From contig JAYJMM010000121.1 of assembly GCA_037349105.1 (NCBI GenBank), forward strand, positions 1,188,001-1,252,000: a stretch of 64,000 bases of DNA. The letters are read 5' to 3'. The stretch's first letter is position 1. Each line of letters opens with the position of its first letter. Positions 1-11,214 of the stretch are shown here, piece by piece. A program made the position numbers and the translations under genes. This stretch comes from Limnomonas spitsbergensis (Eukaryota > Chlorophyta > Chlorophyceae > Chlamydomonadales). The notes beneath the pieces were generated by a model, which did not search any database, was not told the origin of the DNA, and saw only the letters and a list, made by a program, of their open reading frames with translations.

Positions 1-359
1 AGCACAAGTCGGATGATGATGGCGGCGGAAGGCTGGCCAAGGCTCTATAGAGGGGAGTCAATAGATAGAGTGAGCCTCTTAGCCTTCTGGTCTGGCTGGC
101 CGTGGAAGTTGAGGGCTGTGGCCTTCCGTGGCCAAGGCCTAGCTGGCCTCGGAAGTCGAGGGCGGGCAATCTTAGTGTCTGAGTGAATGTCTTTGCCTTG
201 TGTGCAAGCCAGGCTGATGTCTGATCCTGACACTCTGACAGAGATCAGGCTACAGGGCCTTAAGGAACCTTTATATGGAGGGGACTGTACGGATCCAACC
301 AGTGCTGCCAACTACCGAGCATGTGGACACAGGCCTGCAGCGTTGCTGCTACCTAACTG

Positions 360-1594
360 CTACGTACTGAACACAGATCTTCTGCAGTGCTGCCACCTAT
401 TGAGCCTGCCGTCAAACTTGGGCAGGCATCGCGCTGGTGCTCGGGACTGCTCGCCTGGAGCTGCACCCGCAACAGGATGTGTGCTCGCGTGTGCACGCAG
501 TCAAGGCTACAACTCGGCTCAGTCCGCACAGCCGACATTAGTGGACGGTGCAACAGTCCGCAGTGTTGGCTGTGATTTACGGTTTGAACGGTGCCACAAA
601 TATTGAAAGGTTCTTCAGTTAAATATTTTCGGCGTAACACAGCACCTAACATAACACTCGAGTCCCTTTTACGGTGTCAGGGCCCAACACTGAGCATGAG
701 ACGCGCCGCTGCCAATGATGTCCGGCAAGGGAGGCGGCGAGCATGTGGTGGACATACTACGGGGGTCACTACTTTGTGCTCTCTGTCCTTGGCTAGTGCT
801 TTTCCCACTTTACGGGCACCTGTCCCATACATGATTTTCCATTTGCTTCCAAGGACTGTAAAGACTTTGCAAACTTCACCACATCCTTGCTTCCTATACG
901 GTACCCTATTATCACAGAGAAGGGGCCGGGGTGTGCAGGCCCTCCAGATGGGGCTAAGGACCCTGGCCAGTTGTACCTGGGCAGGCATAGATGGGAGACC
1001 CTGGCTATTGTGGAAGATACGGTCGATTTCGTCGACGGCTAGCCTGTTGAGGGCTGGGGAACTTAACTCCCTACCCTTTCTTTGAATGTCTTTTCCTTTC
1101 GTGTTTTCCTTCTCTCTAGTTCCCAACCAGGCCATCAGATGCCCTTTGTTTTGCTGGGTCCTGAGGTGTGACGACATTGGTCTGTACCACTGCAAGTACT
1201 GATTAAGCAGATCAATCATTCCCGTCCACGGGGCAAGCCAGGAAACAAGCAGGGATACTGTTGTAGATGTTTTGAAGGCTAGACGCTTCAGGGGCAGGGT
1301 ATGCGGTTTGCCAACCCTTTGTGTGCTCGTTGTCTGGTGGGTGAACTAGCTATCCTTTCTTTCCTCTTGTGCCGTCTCCCTTGACTTTCCTAGCTGAATT
1401 TTTGTTTGCCGACATTTCCGAGCTTCAATTCAGAATGGCCCAGAGGTGAAACGTCATTAACTGTAGCTGGGATGTTGTTGTGTGCTTCTCCTCCTCTCCC
1501 TCATCTCTGAAGTTTCTTTTCTTCCAACGGTGCAGTTGAGCGCCTGCACAGCCAAGTCTTTTTGGACCAGGGCCCAGAGATGTTATGTTATGGA
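360..1594 (+). mobile_element. Degraded LINE (non-LTR retrotransposon) 3' relic
   Basis: This is a decayed, 5'-truncated non-LTR retrotransposon copy on the plus strand. Around 460-540 the translation RLQLGSVRTADISG parallels RLGAVSTADTRG in the minus-strand copy near 10.2 kb. At 965-1051 QLYLGRHRWETLAIVEDTV parallels the same family's C-terminus, followed by a stop. A pyrimidine-rich 3' untranslated stretch follows, and the copy ends at about 1533-1594 in the family's terminal motif (cagttgagcgcc ... ggcccagagatgtta). Several stops and a replaced middle segment show it is dead. Family membership rests on comparison among copies inside this window; the LINE assignment comes from the Cys/His motif seen in the other copies. 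Confidence 0.6.
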
Positions 1595-1970
1595 CTGTTG
1601 GAGATTGCTTGAACAGTCTCGGCAAAGTATTCCTGCTGTTGATGGTGCTGATAATTTAGAGATGCTTAGGGCAAGTTGTACAGATCTGGTACCCTATAAA
1701 AACATATCATCATGAAATGGTTTTGAAGCTGACGTGAAGAGCAGTTGCTGCAATACTTTGTTCCGGCAATGTTTAGACTTGTACGACAGAAATTTCCATT
1801 TAGCATTGCCGTTGTTGTTAGCTGACCAGGCACTTCTGCGCACCATATTTTGGAGGCTCTTAAATATTCATTTGAGTGCTGAACGAACAACTTCATTGCT
1901 AATAATCACAGAACGGAATATCTCTAGATGGCGATATTGGAACCCTGGATCAAGATTTCGCATCGTATTA

Positions 1971-1975
1971 TTACA
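1971..1975 (-). promoter_or_regulatory. Putative TGTAA polyadenylation signal of the first LHCII gene
   Basis: TGTAA on the minus strand lies about 160 nt past the stop codon of the LHCII gene at 2134. TGTAA is the usual chlorophyte polyadenylation signal, and the second LHCII gene has it at the equivalent place. Confidence 0.5.
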
Positions 1976-2133
1976 AGAATACATGTACAAACAGAATCTC
2001 AAAGTAGTTCATTTCCGCTCGATATATTCACATGCTCTCGGTATGGCACAAAATTGATTTCAAGCTGCAGCACTTGCTACTTCAAATCAACAGACAGCTC
2101 AAGAAGAAAAAAAACAGAAATACAGTGGCACGT

Positions 2134-3588
2134 TTATGCGCTGGGGGTGAACTTGGTGGCGTAGATGAAGGCGTTGTTGGCAACGGGGTCAGCCAGGTGG
2201 GTGGTCAGGTTCTCCAGGGGGCCCTTTCCGGTCACGATGGCCTGCACGTAGAAGCCCAGCATGGAGAACATGGCGAGGCGTCCGTTCTTGATCTCCTTCA
2301 CCTTGAGCTCAGCGAAGGTGTCAGGGTCGTCAGCCAGACCCAAGGGGTCGAAGGGGCCACCAGGGTACAGGGTGTCCAGGTCTTCAAGGCCAACAGACTC
2401 GGCAGCACCACCGGCACGGAAAGCCTCAGCCTGTCCCATGAGGATGACCTGGCAGGCCACGATTGCAACGATGGACTGGGCGTGGATCAGGCTGGGCAGG
2501 CCAAGGTAGTCAAGGCCGCCGTCGTTGAAGATCTGTGCGCCAGCCTTGAACCAGACGGGCTGGGCATTGGGGGACTGGTCCAGCTCAGGGACGAGGCAGC
2601 CCAGGGCGCCAAGCATGGCCCAGCGGGCATGGATGACCTCAGTGGTGCGGTACCTGGAGAAGGTCTCAGGGTCAGCGGACAGGCCAGCAGTGTCCTGCAA
2701 GGGATGGGAGGGAAAGCAATGAGTTACAAGTATACTGCGGAAATGAAGGCACGATTATGGCATAGTAGGGCAGTTGGAAACAAAGAGGACGGATATACGA
2801 CCATGCCAGCATAATTGTTGTGACGGTTCCAGCGGGATCCAGTTCAGGAGATCTCGTCCAGCTAGGGAGGGGAGGTTGCAGAAAATGAAGACAGGAAGCA
2901 ATCATCATATGCAGGAATGGAGGAATGGAGGAGGCAATCATCATATGCAGGAATGGAGGAATGGAGGAAGCAATCATCATATGCAGGAATGGAGGAATGG
3001 AGGTCGGCCATGTAGCACAGCTGAATTTCGGTGATGGATCAGGATTTTTTTCGAACAAAGTTCCTACTCAATTTAAAGATCTCATTTCGGCATCCTCAAA
3101 AGGGCTGGAAGCAGACTCACCCAGCCGTAGTCGCCAGGGAACTCTCCGGTCAGGTACGACGGGGAGGCGGTGAAGGGGCCCAGGAACAGAGATCGCTCGG
3201 GACCATACCACTGCGAAGAGCAGCAAACAGGAACAGGGACGGATCAGACAGCGACAAAGCAAGGCAAGGAGTAAATCAGGTATAGGCGTACTATCTTTGA
3301 CCTCGGGGGGCAGGTGTAAAGGCTAAAACAGAGGCGGACAGACAGGGGAATACGATCCATTGGACGAAAGTTGAAACGTCTCAGTGCTTCCGGTTAGACA
3401 CGCCTAGCCCTAGGGGGGAAACTCTCGGGTGCGTGCACGGACGACGTGACAACTGCAAATACCGGCCAGCCAGGACTCACCATAGAGTCGGAGGACCTCT
3501 TGGAGACGGTCTTCTTGGCAGCCTGCACCATGACGGTGGAGCGCCTGGACATGGTGGACATAACCTGCTTCTTCATGATGGCAGACAT
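2134..3588 (-). CDS. LHCB: Chlorophyll a/b-binding protein, LHCII type (copy 1)
   Basis: This gene encodes a thylakoid light-harvesting antenna protein of photosystem II that binds chlorophyll a, b and carotenoids. There are three exons on the minus strand, 3588-3481, 3210-3121 and 2694-2134, with GT-AG introns that all fall between codons, giving 252 aa. Exon 1 is a short Met/Ser/Lys/Arg-rich chloroplast transit region. Exon 2 opens with WYGPER, the LHCII trimerisation and lipid-binding motif. Exon 3 holds helix B (EVIHARW), helix C (HAQSIVAIV) and helix A (EIKNGR) with the chlorophyll-ligating residues, and the usual DPVANNAF C-terminal region. The length is normal for LHCII. It lies head-to-head with a second copy at 8002-9263: exon 3 encodes an identical 186-aa sequence, while the transit exons differ by substitutions and two residues in length. 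Intron 2 carries a 36-bp tandem repeat that the other copy lacks. It appears intact. Confidence 0.93.
2898..3004. repeat. 36-bp tandem repeat (3 copies) in LHCII intron 2
   Basis: There are three near-perfect units (gcaatcatcatatgcagg ... gaatggagga) starting at 2898, 2934 and 2970. They lie wholly inside intron 2 of LHCII copy 1 and are absent from copy 2, so they arose after the duplication. Confidence 0.9.
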
Positions 3589-3664
3589 TTGAGTGGAGTG
3601 GGATAGATGATCGGAATTGGACTGGAGGGTTAAGGTGATCGATGCAAATCTCAAGATCGAGCGC

Positions 3665-3672
3665 TATTTATG
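3665..3672 (-). promoter_or_regulatory. Putative TATA box of LHCII copy 1
   Basis: CATAAATA on the minus strand lies about 80 nt upstream of the ATG at 3588, a plausible TATA position for a short 5' leader. No equally clear box was found close to the ATG of copy 2; CCATAAAAGG near 7708 is about 290 nt away. Confidence 0.45.
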
Positions 3673-4617
3673 GGCTCGAAGGTCTGGCGGGCGTTTGTGA
3701 TTCTGATTTGCTCCAGCCTGGCTAGATCGGCTGTGGCCAGATGCGGGACGGTTCGTGCGAGCGGTCACCTCTCACGGCTCGGGGCGATCGTGGGTGCCTT
3801 GGGCTTTGGTGCCGATGCAATGCCCACAGTGGTCGAGACCATAGCCTCCTACCCTTCACAGCCAGCGGCCTGAACGGCTCTTGGAGTTATTCTCAAACCT
3901 TAGCGACGACCCAGCAGTTTCTAGGCCGAAGTCCAGCATACTTACCCCCCATGCTGTGCAAATAGCCTGTCTGTTGGTTGCTTGACCAAATGACCAGGGG
4001 GGCACTCGGGGGGGCACTATTTTCTGCATGCTGTCCTCCTGTATTGAGAGCGGGGCACTGTTTCATGCATGCTGTCATTATTTATTGAGACCCCCTGCCC
4101 TCTTTCACACAAGTTTCATTCTCAACCCCCCAACCGGCCCGGGACAACTGGACGCCTCTATAGGCCCAGAGGTACCAAGTTGTTACCAAAAATCATGGCA
4201 TCAAGAATTTGGGGATAGATGTGGGCAGAGATGCATCGACCGGTAACTCAGTAATCTTTAACAAAACGGGGGGCGGGGGAGTGAAAGGCACCTAGGCAGT
4301 GCTGCTTTAGCTCAATTAAGCTACAATTCAGCTACAACACAGTACTGCTACTTAGCTCACTAGCACAGCATGCAAGCGGTGGGGCCTGTTGTAGCATGTC
4401 CTGCGGCCTGTCATAGTCTGTTACACAATACACATGAGCTCAGTCATTCCCTACCAGCCCCAAGCGACCGAGCGTTTAGCAGGGCCAGGGTCAATGACCG
4501 TTCTAAACGTGAGCTAAATGGTGCCCGCCCGGCACCCCCAAAGAGATGGCCTAGAGCACACCAAAATTTGCACTGGCTCATGGTAAGAGGAAGCAGGGTC
4601 TCCCACCTTGATTGTTA
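3673..4617. other. Intergenic, no gene recognised
   Basis: This is upstream sequence of the first LHCII gene. It holds two similar stretches near 4010-4090 (catgctgtc ... tattgagag/c), but I see no coding region. Confidence 0.5.
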
Positions 4618-4905
4618 AAGGCAATGACGTTACACCTCCGGGCCCAGCTTAAAAAGGCTACTAGGCCGCATAGGCGCCTAGCTAATAGGGCAGAAAAAAA
4701 GGGGGTATGCAGGGTATCCCGCCATAATTGCTTGAGTTTTTGGAGTCCAAAGAATGTGCTGAACCCGATGTCCTGTTTTTCTAGAGGAGGGATAGGGGGG
4801 GCAAGAAGAGGGACAAAAACGTTACACCGTTGGGCCTTGCACAAGAAGGCTCGGCTGCATGGGCGCACAACTGTTCAGAAGGGGGAACGGAATAAACTTT
4901 AAGGA
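4618..4905 (-). mobile_element. Two 5'-truncated LINE 3' ends
   Basis: There are two minus-strand copies of the dispersed LINE terminal motif, at about 4620-4700 and 4818-4900. Each reads on the plus strand as acgttacacc ... gggcc ... aaggct ... gggcgc followed by a purine-rich tract, the complement of the LINE's pyrimidine-rich 3' region. Confidence 0.6.
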
Positions 4906-5564
4906 AGAGGGGAGGGGGGGGAGGAAGAACAAAATAACAGAAACAAACCGGAAAGGCAAACAAGTCCGGCACCTCAGCATCTCTAGGTGTGTGTCAAGGG
5001 TGAAGCTGCCTGAACTTGGATTACACTCCCAACACAATTTATTCCAGGGGATTTCAGGCACCTCCTCTGGGTATGATGTTTGCCGACATACTTCAGATGG
5101 CCAATACAACATGGCTCGCAAATTTCCAGGTCCGCCAAGGTTAAGATATGTTTAAGTTCAGGATCTTGGAGAAGGTGATTTACGAGGCGGGCCCCTCATT
5201 CGACGCCAATTAACATGGAGGAGGCAAATGATGAGCTCATAAAGCTTAAAGGAGGTTATCTAAATGGGACAAAGCTGCCGAATTGTGACAGGCCCAAGGA
5301 TGCCTGTTGCATGGGCTGATGTTGCATATTGCATAGCGCAAGGACAGGGAAAGATACTTGACACACCAGCTACACATTATGTACACAACTGCCTGATTAA
5401 TATGAAAAGGAACTGCAAGGAAAGTTGGGGGGAGGAAAAAGAAAGATGACAAAAAGGGAAAAGGAGAGGGGAGTATTAAGACAATTGACATGACTTGACT
5501 TGACGGAAAGGAGGTCTGATCTGCCCGATGAAGTTTCGTCGTCTCTCTATCTTCCTGAGGTAGG

Positions 5565-5626
5565 CTGTCGGCCTCACACCCCATGCGGTACTTTCATAAA
5601 TCTTGCATGGGGTGTGAGGCCGACAG
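5565..5626. repeat. Perfect 22-bp inverted repeat with 18-nt loop
   Basis: The left arm, 5565-5586, begins ctgtcggcctcac. The right arm, 5605-5626, ends gtgaggccgacag. The arms are exact complements and would form a strong hairpin. No coding or transposon context explains it. Confidence 0.9.
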
Positions 5627-5696
5627 CTTAAAGGGACCTACACCGCAACAGGGCTTGCTGCACCCGGACCTCTCGCCCAGGAAAATGCTATCAGAG

Positions 5697-5992
5697 GTCA
5701 TTGATGTTACACCTCTGGGCCCTGCTCAAAAAGGCTCGGCCGCTTGGGCGCCTAACCAAAGGTTGGGAGGAAAGAACGAAACAAACACAAGGGGGCAATG
5801 CTATCAGAGGTTTGGAGAGCTATGAACGATACGAAAATGTCACTGGTCTATTTCTGAAAAGGCGCCTCGGCATTTATTACTTGTGCTCTCAGGCCAAGGT
5901 AAAGCTCAGCTGTCCCTGGGTTGCAAAAAAGGAACCCTGATGAATCAATGTCATTACACCTCTGGGCTATGCTCAAAAAGGCTTGGCCGCAA
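5697..5992 (-). mobile_element. Two more truncated LINE 3' ends
   Basis: One copy is at 5697-5790, with the full terminal motif and purine tract. A shorter one is at about 5945-5992, cut after ggcttggccgc. Both are on the minus strand. Confidence 0.6.
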
Positions 5993-6089
5993 ACCCTGAT
6001 GAATGTGGACGTCTCAGGCTTGAGCGTCGCCAAGCCTTCGAACTGTAGGCCTCCTATCCATTTGGACCTGCCCTGCCCATGGTTAATCT

Positions 6090-6132
6090 AGGGGGGGGTC
6101 AGGGTTAAGGGTAAAGGGTTTAGGGTCTAGGA
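6090..6132. repeat. Degenerate telomere-like tract
   Basis: It reads agggttaagggtaaagggtttagggtctagg, a degenerate TTTAGGG-type sequence of the green-lineage telomere form, here interstitial. Confidence 0.5.
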
Positions 6133-6220
6133 CGGAACCCTGCTCATCATTGATCCCATGACTGAGTTGCTGGTGCAGAAGCCAGCTTGATAAGCATGGG
6201 GGCAGGATTGATCCGTCTGC

Positions 6221-6426
6221 CATGCATACGAGCTGCCATGCATACGAGCTGCCATGCATACGAGCTGCCATGCATGCGAGCTGCCATGCATGCGAGCTGC
6301 CATGCATACGAGCTGCCATGCATACGAGCTGCCATGCATACGAGCTGCCATGCATACGAGCTGCCATGCATACGAGCTGCCATGCATACGAGCTGCCATG
6401 CATACGAGCTGCCATGCATACGAGCA
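6221..6426. repeat. 16-bp tandem repeat, about 13 copies
   Basis: The unit is catgcatacgagctgc, with some catgcatgcgagctgc variants. It is almost perfect over about 205 bp. Because 16 is not a multiple of three, all three frames read through the same peptide series; the ORFs here are artefacts. Confidence 0.95.
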
Positions 6427-6444
6427 TATAACTGTAGTCTGGGA

Positions 6445-6690
6445 GAATATCCTAACGCGTTTCTGGCGCTTCTGGATACAATCCCCGAAAAAATATTCTC
6501 ACTCGTTTGGCGGCGTTTCTCCCGAATAAACCGTGAATTTACCTGAAAGAACGTCCTCCTGCGTTTTCAGGCGCTCCTGCCTAAAGTACCAGAACGGATA
6601 CCCTCACACGCTTTGCAGTGCTTCTGGATACAAGACCTGAAAGAAGATCCTCACGCGTTCGGCGGCGCTTCTGGCTAAATTACCTGGAGC
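6445..6690. repeat. Degenerate tandem repeat of about 70 bp, 3-4 copies
   Basis: Recurring blocks of the form cctcacgcgttcggcggcgc followed by ttctgg and atacaa...cctgaaagaa are spaced about 70 bp apart and strongly diverged. No gene is seen. Confidence 0.55.
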
Positions 6691-6776
6691 ACATTTGGAG
6701 AAATCCAAGCGGCGTGGACAACATAATGGACAAAACCACGAAGGAAATTCGACAAAAGGCTGACAATGCATTGAAG

Positions 6777-7095
6777 GGGCGTGCATGCACCAAGGCACTG
6801 CATGGGCAGGCTTGCATCAAGGTGCTGCATGGGCATACATGCATTAAGGTGCTGCATGGCTGCGCATGCATGCATCAAGGTGCTGCATGGGCATGCATGC
6901 CTTAAGGCGCTGCATGGCCGCGCATGCATGCATGAAGGCGCTGCATGGACGCGAATGCATGCATCAAGGCGCTGCATAGCCGCGCATGCATGCATCAAGG
7001 CGCTGCATGGCCTGCATGCATGCCGGCCCTGCAAGAGCGTGCATGCATGCATGCATGCATGCATGACCTGTATGGGCATGCATGCATGAGCTACT
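6777..7095. repeat. Minisatellite of about 32 bp based on gctgcatgg/catgcatc
   Basis: Units such as gcatgcatcaaggcgctgc repeat about nine times with drift, then decay into a pure gcat run at 7038-7066. Long ORFs on both strands are by-products. Confidence 0.85.
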
Positions 7096-8001
7096 AGGGC
7101 ATGCATGGGCTGCAGGGTACGAAAGTAAAGTGATGAGGGGAAAGCTTGGGATGTGCCTGGTGCATTGTGTGACAGTCATGCATGTTGGACTGGTGCGCAA
7201 CTGCCAAGAACTCGATGACCCGTTCTTTGAGATTAATTAAATAATGTACCTTTTTTGCATAGCCAATTCCAGCTGCATGCTCCGGGCCATGTTTCAGTGG
7301 GTGCTAGGAAGGCATCCCTGGGTCCATGTGGGTTGAGCCTTGATCAGCTAGGCCAGGCCAACCAAGCAACAGTGCTTATTGCACCCTCCAAGGGCACAGT
7401 CCATGATATCACAATATGTAGCTAAATCTTGGCTAAAGCACCCGAAACAAACAGTGCACAAAGCAAGGCCTTCATGGACACAGTCCATGATCCAAAGATG
7501 TAGCTTAATTGTGGCTGAAGCATCGAAACCAGAGCCTGGAACTAACAGTGATTGAGTGGCCGATTCAAGTTTGATGTTTCAGACAGCTGTTGCGCTTGGA
7601 AAGTTGGAATGTAGCCGAGAAATGTAGGCCTACATGTAGGATGCACAAGGACATTCTTGGCATGACGCTTTATTGCCGTTTTATACCAGGGAGCTCGTTG
7701 CCATCCGTACCATAAAAGGGCAAATATCCTGAAGCGCTCTGTGTTCAGCGACGCTTCTACGCCACGACATTTCGGGTGCACCGGTCGCGGTCGGTGCGGA
7801 TTTCCTCCAGCAAAATGATGCCAACCGTCCTCCAACGGGGATGGAACAGATTCCGCCAACCGTCCCGTATCCGTGCGAAGCCAGGGTTGTGACGATTTAC
7901 CATGCTTCTTCCAAGCCATACATAACCATCCCACGCGATCCTGAGATACACCCACTCCTTTTCTCTTCTTCAGACTTCCCTACTCCAGCAAATTATTCCC
8001 A
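7096..8001. other. Upstream region of LHCII copy 2
   Basis: No gene is recognised. A duplicated phrase on acagtccatga at about 7396 and 7477 with similar surroundings marks a small diverged repeat. The promoter of the gene at 8002 should lie here but no clear TATA box is seen near the ATG. Confidence 0.4.
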
Positions 8002-9263
8002 ATGTCTGCCATCATGAAGAAGCAGGTCATGTCCACTATGTCCAGGCGCTCCAGCGTCATGGTGCTGGCTGCCAAGACAGGCAAGAAGACCGTCTCCAGG
8101 TCCTCCGACTCTATGGTGAGTTCTGGCTGACTTGTATTTGATGTTGTCACGACTTTTCCGCTCGCATCCACTGCATTCTTCCCCTACGACTCGGCATTTA
8201 TAACGGGAAAACATGAGGCCTTTAACTTTCGTTTAATGAATTGTATTCCTCTTCCTCTGGTTTTCGCTTCTACACCTACCTCGAGTTCAACGATAGCTTA
8301 TGCCAATACCTGATTTACTCCGTTTCTTGTTTTTCCTCTGTCTGATTCGCTGCCCCTGCTTGTTGCTTGCCCTTCGCAGTGGTACGGTCCCGAGCGATCC
8401 CTGTTCCTGGGCCCCTTCACCGCCTCCCCGTCATACCTGACCGGAGAGTTCCCCGGCGATTACGGCTGGGTGAGTCTGCCGCTTCGATTCATAGAGACGC
8501 GATGGGTCGATGTTGAGACTTAGACATTTCATTTTGAAAAAGAGATCTCCTGAACTGGATCCCGCTGGAACCGTCACAACAATTATGCTGGCATGGTCGT
8601 ATATCCGTCCTCTTTGTTTCCAACTGCCCTACTATGCCATTATCGTGCCTTCATTTCCACAGTATATTTGTAACTCACTGCTTTCCCTCCCATCCCTTGC
8701 AGGACACTGCTGGTCTGTCCGCCGACCCCGAGACCTTCTCCAGGTACCGCACCACTGAGGTCATCCATGCCCGCTGGGCCATGCTTGGCGCCCTGGGCTG
8801 CCTCGTCCCTGAGCTGGACCAGTCCCCCAACGCCCAGCCCGTCTGGTTCAAGGCTGGTGCACAGATCTTCAACGACGGCGGCCTTGACTACCTTGGCCTG
8901 CCCAGCTTGATCCACGCCCAGTCCATCGTTGCAATTGTGGCCTGCCAGGTCATCCTCATGGGACAGGCTGAGGCCTTCCGTGCCGGTGGTGCTGCCGAGT
9001 CTGTTGGCCTTGAAGACCTGGACACCCTATACCCTGGTGGACCCTTCGACCCCTTGGGCCTGGCTGACGACCCTGACACCTTCGCTGAGCTCAAGGTGAA
9101 GGAGATCAAGAACGGACGCCTCGCCATGTTCTCCATGCTGGGCTTCTACGTGCAGGCCATCGTGACCGGAAAGGGCCCCCTGGAGAACCTGACCACCCAC
9201 CTGGCTGACCCTGTTGCCAACAACGCCTTCATCTACGCCACCAAGTTCACCCCCAGCGCATAA
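8002..9263 (+). CDS. LHCB: Chlorophyll a/b-binding protein, LHCII type (copy 2)
   Basis: This is a second photosystem II antenna gene, plus strand, with exons 8002-8115, 8380-8469 and 8703-9263 joined by GT-AG introns between codons; the product is 254 aa. The 38-aa exon 1 is a transit region ([18 protein letters not shown] ...). Residues 39-68 hold the trimerisation motif WYGPER. Helix B has E87, H90 and R92 (EVIHAR), helix C spans about residues 139-158, and helix A has E202, N205 and R207 (EIKNGR). The C-terminus is DPVANNAF...TPSA. The exon 3 protein is identical to copy 1 at 2134-3588. The last part of intron 2 and the start of the 3' flank are also nearly identical, while the 5' part of intron 2 is unrelated. 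The gene appears complete. Confidence 0.95.
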
Positions 9264-9421
9264 ACGTGTCACTGTATTTCTTTTTCTTTCCTTCTAGAGC
9301 TGTGTGTTGATTTGAAGTAGCAAGTGCTGCAGCTTGAAATCATTTTTGTGCCATACCGAGAGCATGTGAATATATCGAGCGGAAATGAACTACTTTGAGA
9401 TTCTGTTTGTACATGTATGCT

Positions 9422-9426
9422 TGTAA
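9422..9426 (+). promoter_or_regulatory. Putative TGTAA polyadenylation signal of LHCII copy 2
   Basis: TGTAA lies about 160 nt after the stop at 9263, in the part of the 3' flank that is conserved with copy 1. It matches the chlorophyte polyadenylation signal. Confidence 0.5.
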
Positions 9427-9689
9427 TAATATGATGCAATGCTTGATGGTATTGAATCCGAGCTGCAGCTGCCTCCTGGACCCACAAGATTTGCCAAGCA
9501 TCACTTCAGTGAACAGTGAATTAACACGTAAGAAACATAGGGCCCAGAGGTAAAACATCTTTAACTAGCCATGAACACCCAAGGGATGACTTCCGTGTGA
9601 AGTCTTCAGCTGGAACCATTAGCACATCACCTAATTAACAAATGCAGCAAAAGACTGAGCACCTGTCAACTCATCACTTGCCTTCCTTA

Positions 9690-10411
9690 TCAATGACATG
9701 GCCCCTCCGGGCCCTGCTCAACAAGGCGTCAAACTGCCCGTTGGTAGGGGAAAACTGAAGGAGAAGAACGTACAAGAGAACCCCCCCCCCCCAAAAATGA
9801 AAAGGCACCCTGAAGTATCCCTGCCCTTCTCAAGCGTTGTTTACAAGAAGGAAAAGAAAACCAACAAACTAGGCATCAACAATGCCTACCACGTCCTCTA
9901 CAAAAGTCAGAGCCTCCCACCCAAGTCTACCCCGGTACATCTGTTGAAAGTCTGTGGTGCCCTCCAGCGGGGCTGTCCAACCTTTCTCCCTAAGTCTCTA
10001 CTTCACGCTAGGGCATTGGAAGCAGACATGCAGAGCATCCTCCACATGCTCGCCATCTCCCCTTGCCCAACACTGCTGACAGCAGCGTGTCTCACGTTGT
10101 TGACCGCTCCTCCATCCTCGCGTGTCAGCCGTGCTAACCGCACCGAGCCGCAACAGTGAGTTCGTGCGCACACAAGCGCACGCCCTATTGCTGGTGCGGC
10201 TCCTAGCTTCCACCAACACGACGCCCATCGTAGACTGGAGCCGGTAGGCGGCCACAGACCTGTGTTCGGTAGCGGGGTCCCTAGTGTCTCCTCTTCCAGT
10301 CGCCTGAACCTGCACCTGCTGGTAGGCTGCGTCCACTAAGTGTAGCTCCTCTGGGACGGGGAGCGGCTGCATGTCAGAGACTGCCTCACACAGTTTGGGA
10401 GCACCTGTTCC
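9690..10411 (-). mobile_element. 5'-truncated LINE copy with zinc-finger C-terminus
   Basis: Read on the minus strand this is the 3' part of a non-LTR retrotransposon. It encodes RLGAVSTADTRGW, then CCQQCWARGDGEHVEDALH and FQCPSV, a Cys/Cys/His/Cys pattern like the zinc-binding segment that ends many LINE reverse transcriptases. A premature stop at 9998-10000 follows CPSVK. Beyond it the frame continues (RLREKGWTAPLEG ... GWEALTFVEDVVGIVDA) to the family stop at 9869. A purine-rich stretch and the terminal motif at about 9690-9735 finish the element. It sits head-to-head with the plus-strand copy that begins near 10412. It is dead: 5' truncated with an internal stop. Confidence 0.65.
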
Positions 10412-10775
10412 ATGCACCTGCTGACAGCTAGGGAAAGAGGTTGGACAGGCCCCCCGGAGGGTGCCACAGACTTTCAACAGTTGTTCCGGGACAGGCTTGG
10501 ATGGGAGGCTCTGACTTTTGTTGATGACGTTGTACGCTTTTTTGTTGCTAGGCCTAGTTGTTTGCTTTTCTCTGCCCTCTTGGGTAGGCTTGAGAGGGGC
10601 AAGGATACTTCGGACTGCCTTTTCCCTTTGGGGGGGCTATTTCTTTCTCCTTAGTGTTCTTCTCCATCTTTCCCTCTTACATTCAGTTCCTTTTCTTGTC
10701 TTGCAACGGGACAGTTGGGCGCCTACGCGGCCGAGCCTTTTTGAGCGGGGCCCAGAGGTTTCATGTCATTGACCT
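10412..10775 (+). mobile_element. Short 5'-truncated LINE copy, plus strand
   Basis: It begins within the C-terminal coding part (RERGWTGPPEGATDFQQLF, then GWEALTFVDDVV), has lost the family stop by drift, passes through a pyrimidine-rich 3' untranslated stretch, and ends at 10688-10775 with cagttgggcgcctacgcggc ... ggcccagaggt. It abuts an inverted copy on its left. Confidence 0.65.
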
Positions 10776-11214
10776 GCCTTACTTATGAAGTTCACCCTCA
10801 AACTGTGTCTCAAATTATAGTAACTGCCAGTACACTCAACAACAGGACTTCTTAGGTCACACCTGGCATAAAAGAGTACCCAAGCGCTGGTGCCATAGTA
10901 TTGTACCGAACCAGAATCAGTAATTATTCCTAACCCACCACATTCCTACTTGGCTATCACCCGAGTGGTTTTAATGGACATACCCTTGACATGGTAGATA
11001 AGCTACTGACCTATTGTGACTTGTGGGGGCTCCGTCTGCGCATATTTACACTTTTGAAATAGGCAACGTATTTTCAACATGTTTGGATGGTGCTTACCTG
11101 CTGAGCCCAGCTTACCACTCAGCCGCACATGGCTGGTAGGGGACTAGCATGCTAAATTCCAGCTTCTTGGCACAGCCAAGACGATGGTGCAACCATGTCA
11201 CTCTCCCACCCTAT
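10776..11214. other. Intergenic, nothing recognised
   Basis: There is no ORF, repeat or RNA gene that I can support here. Confidence 0.4.
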
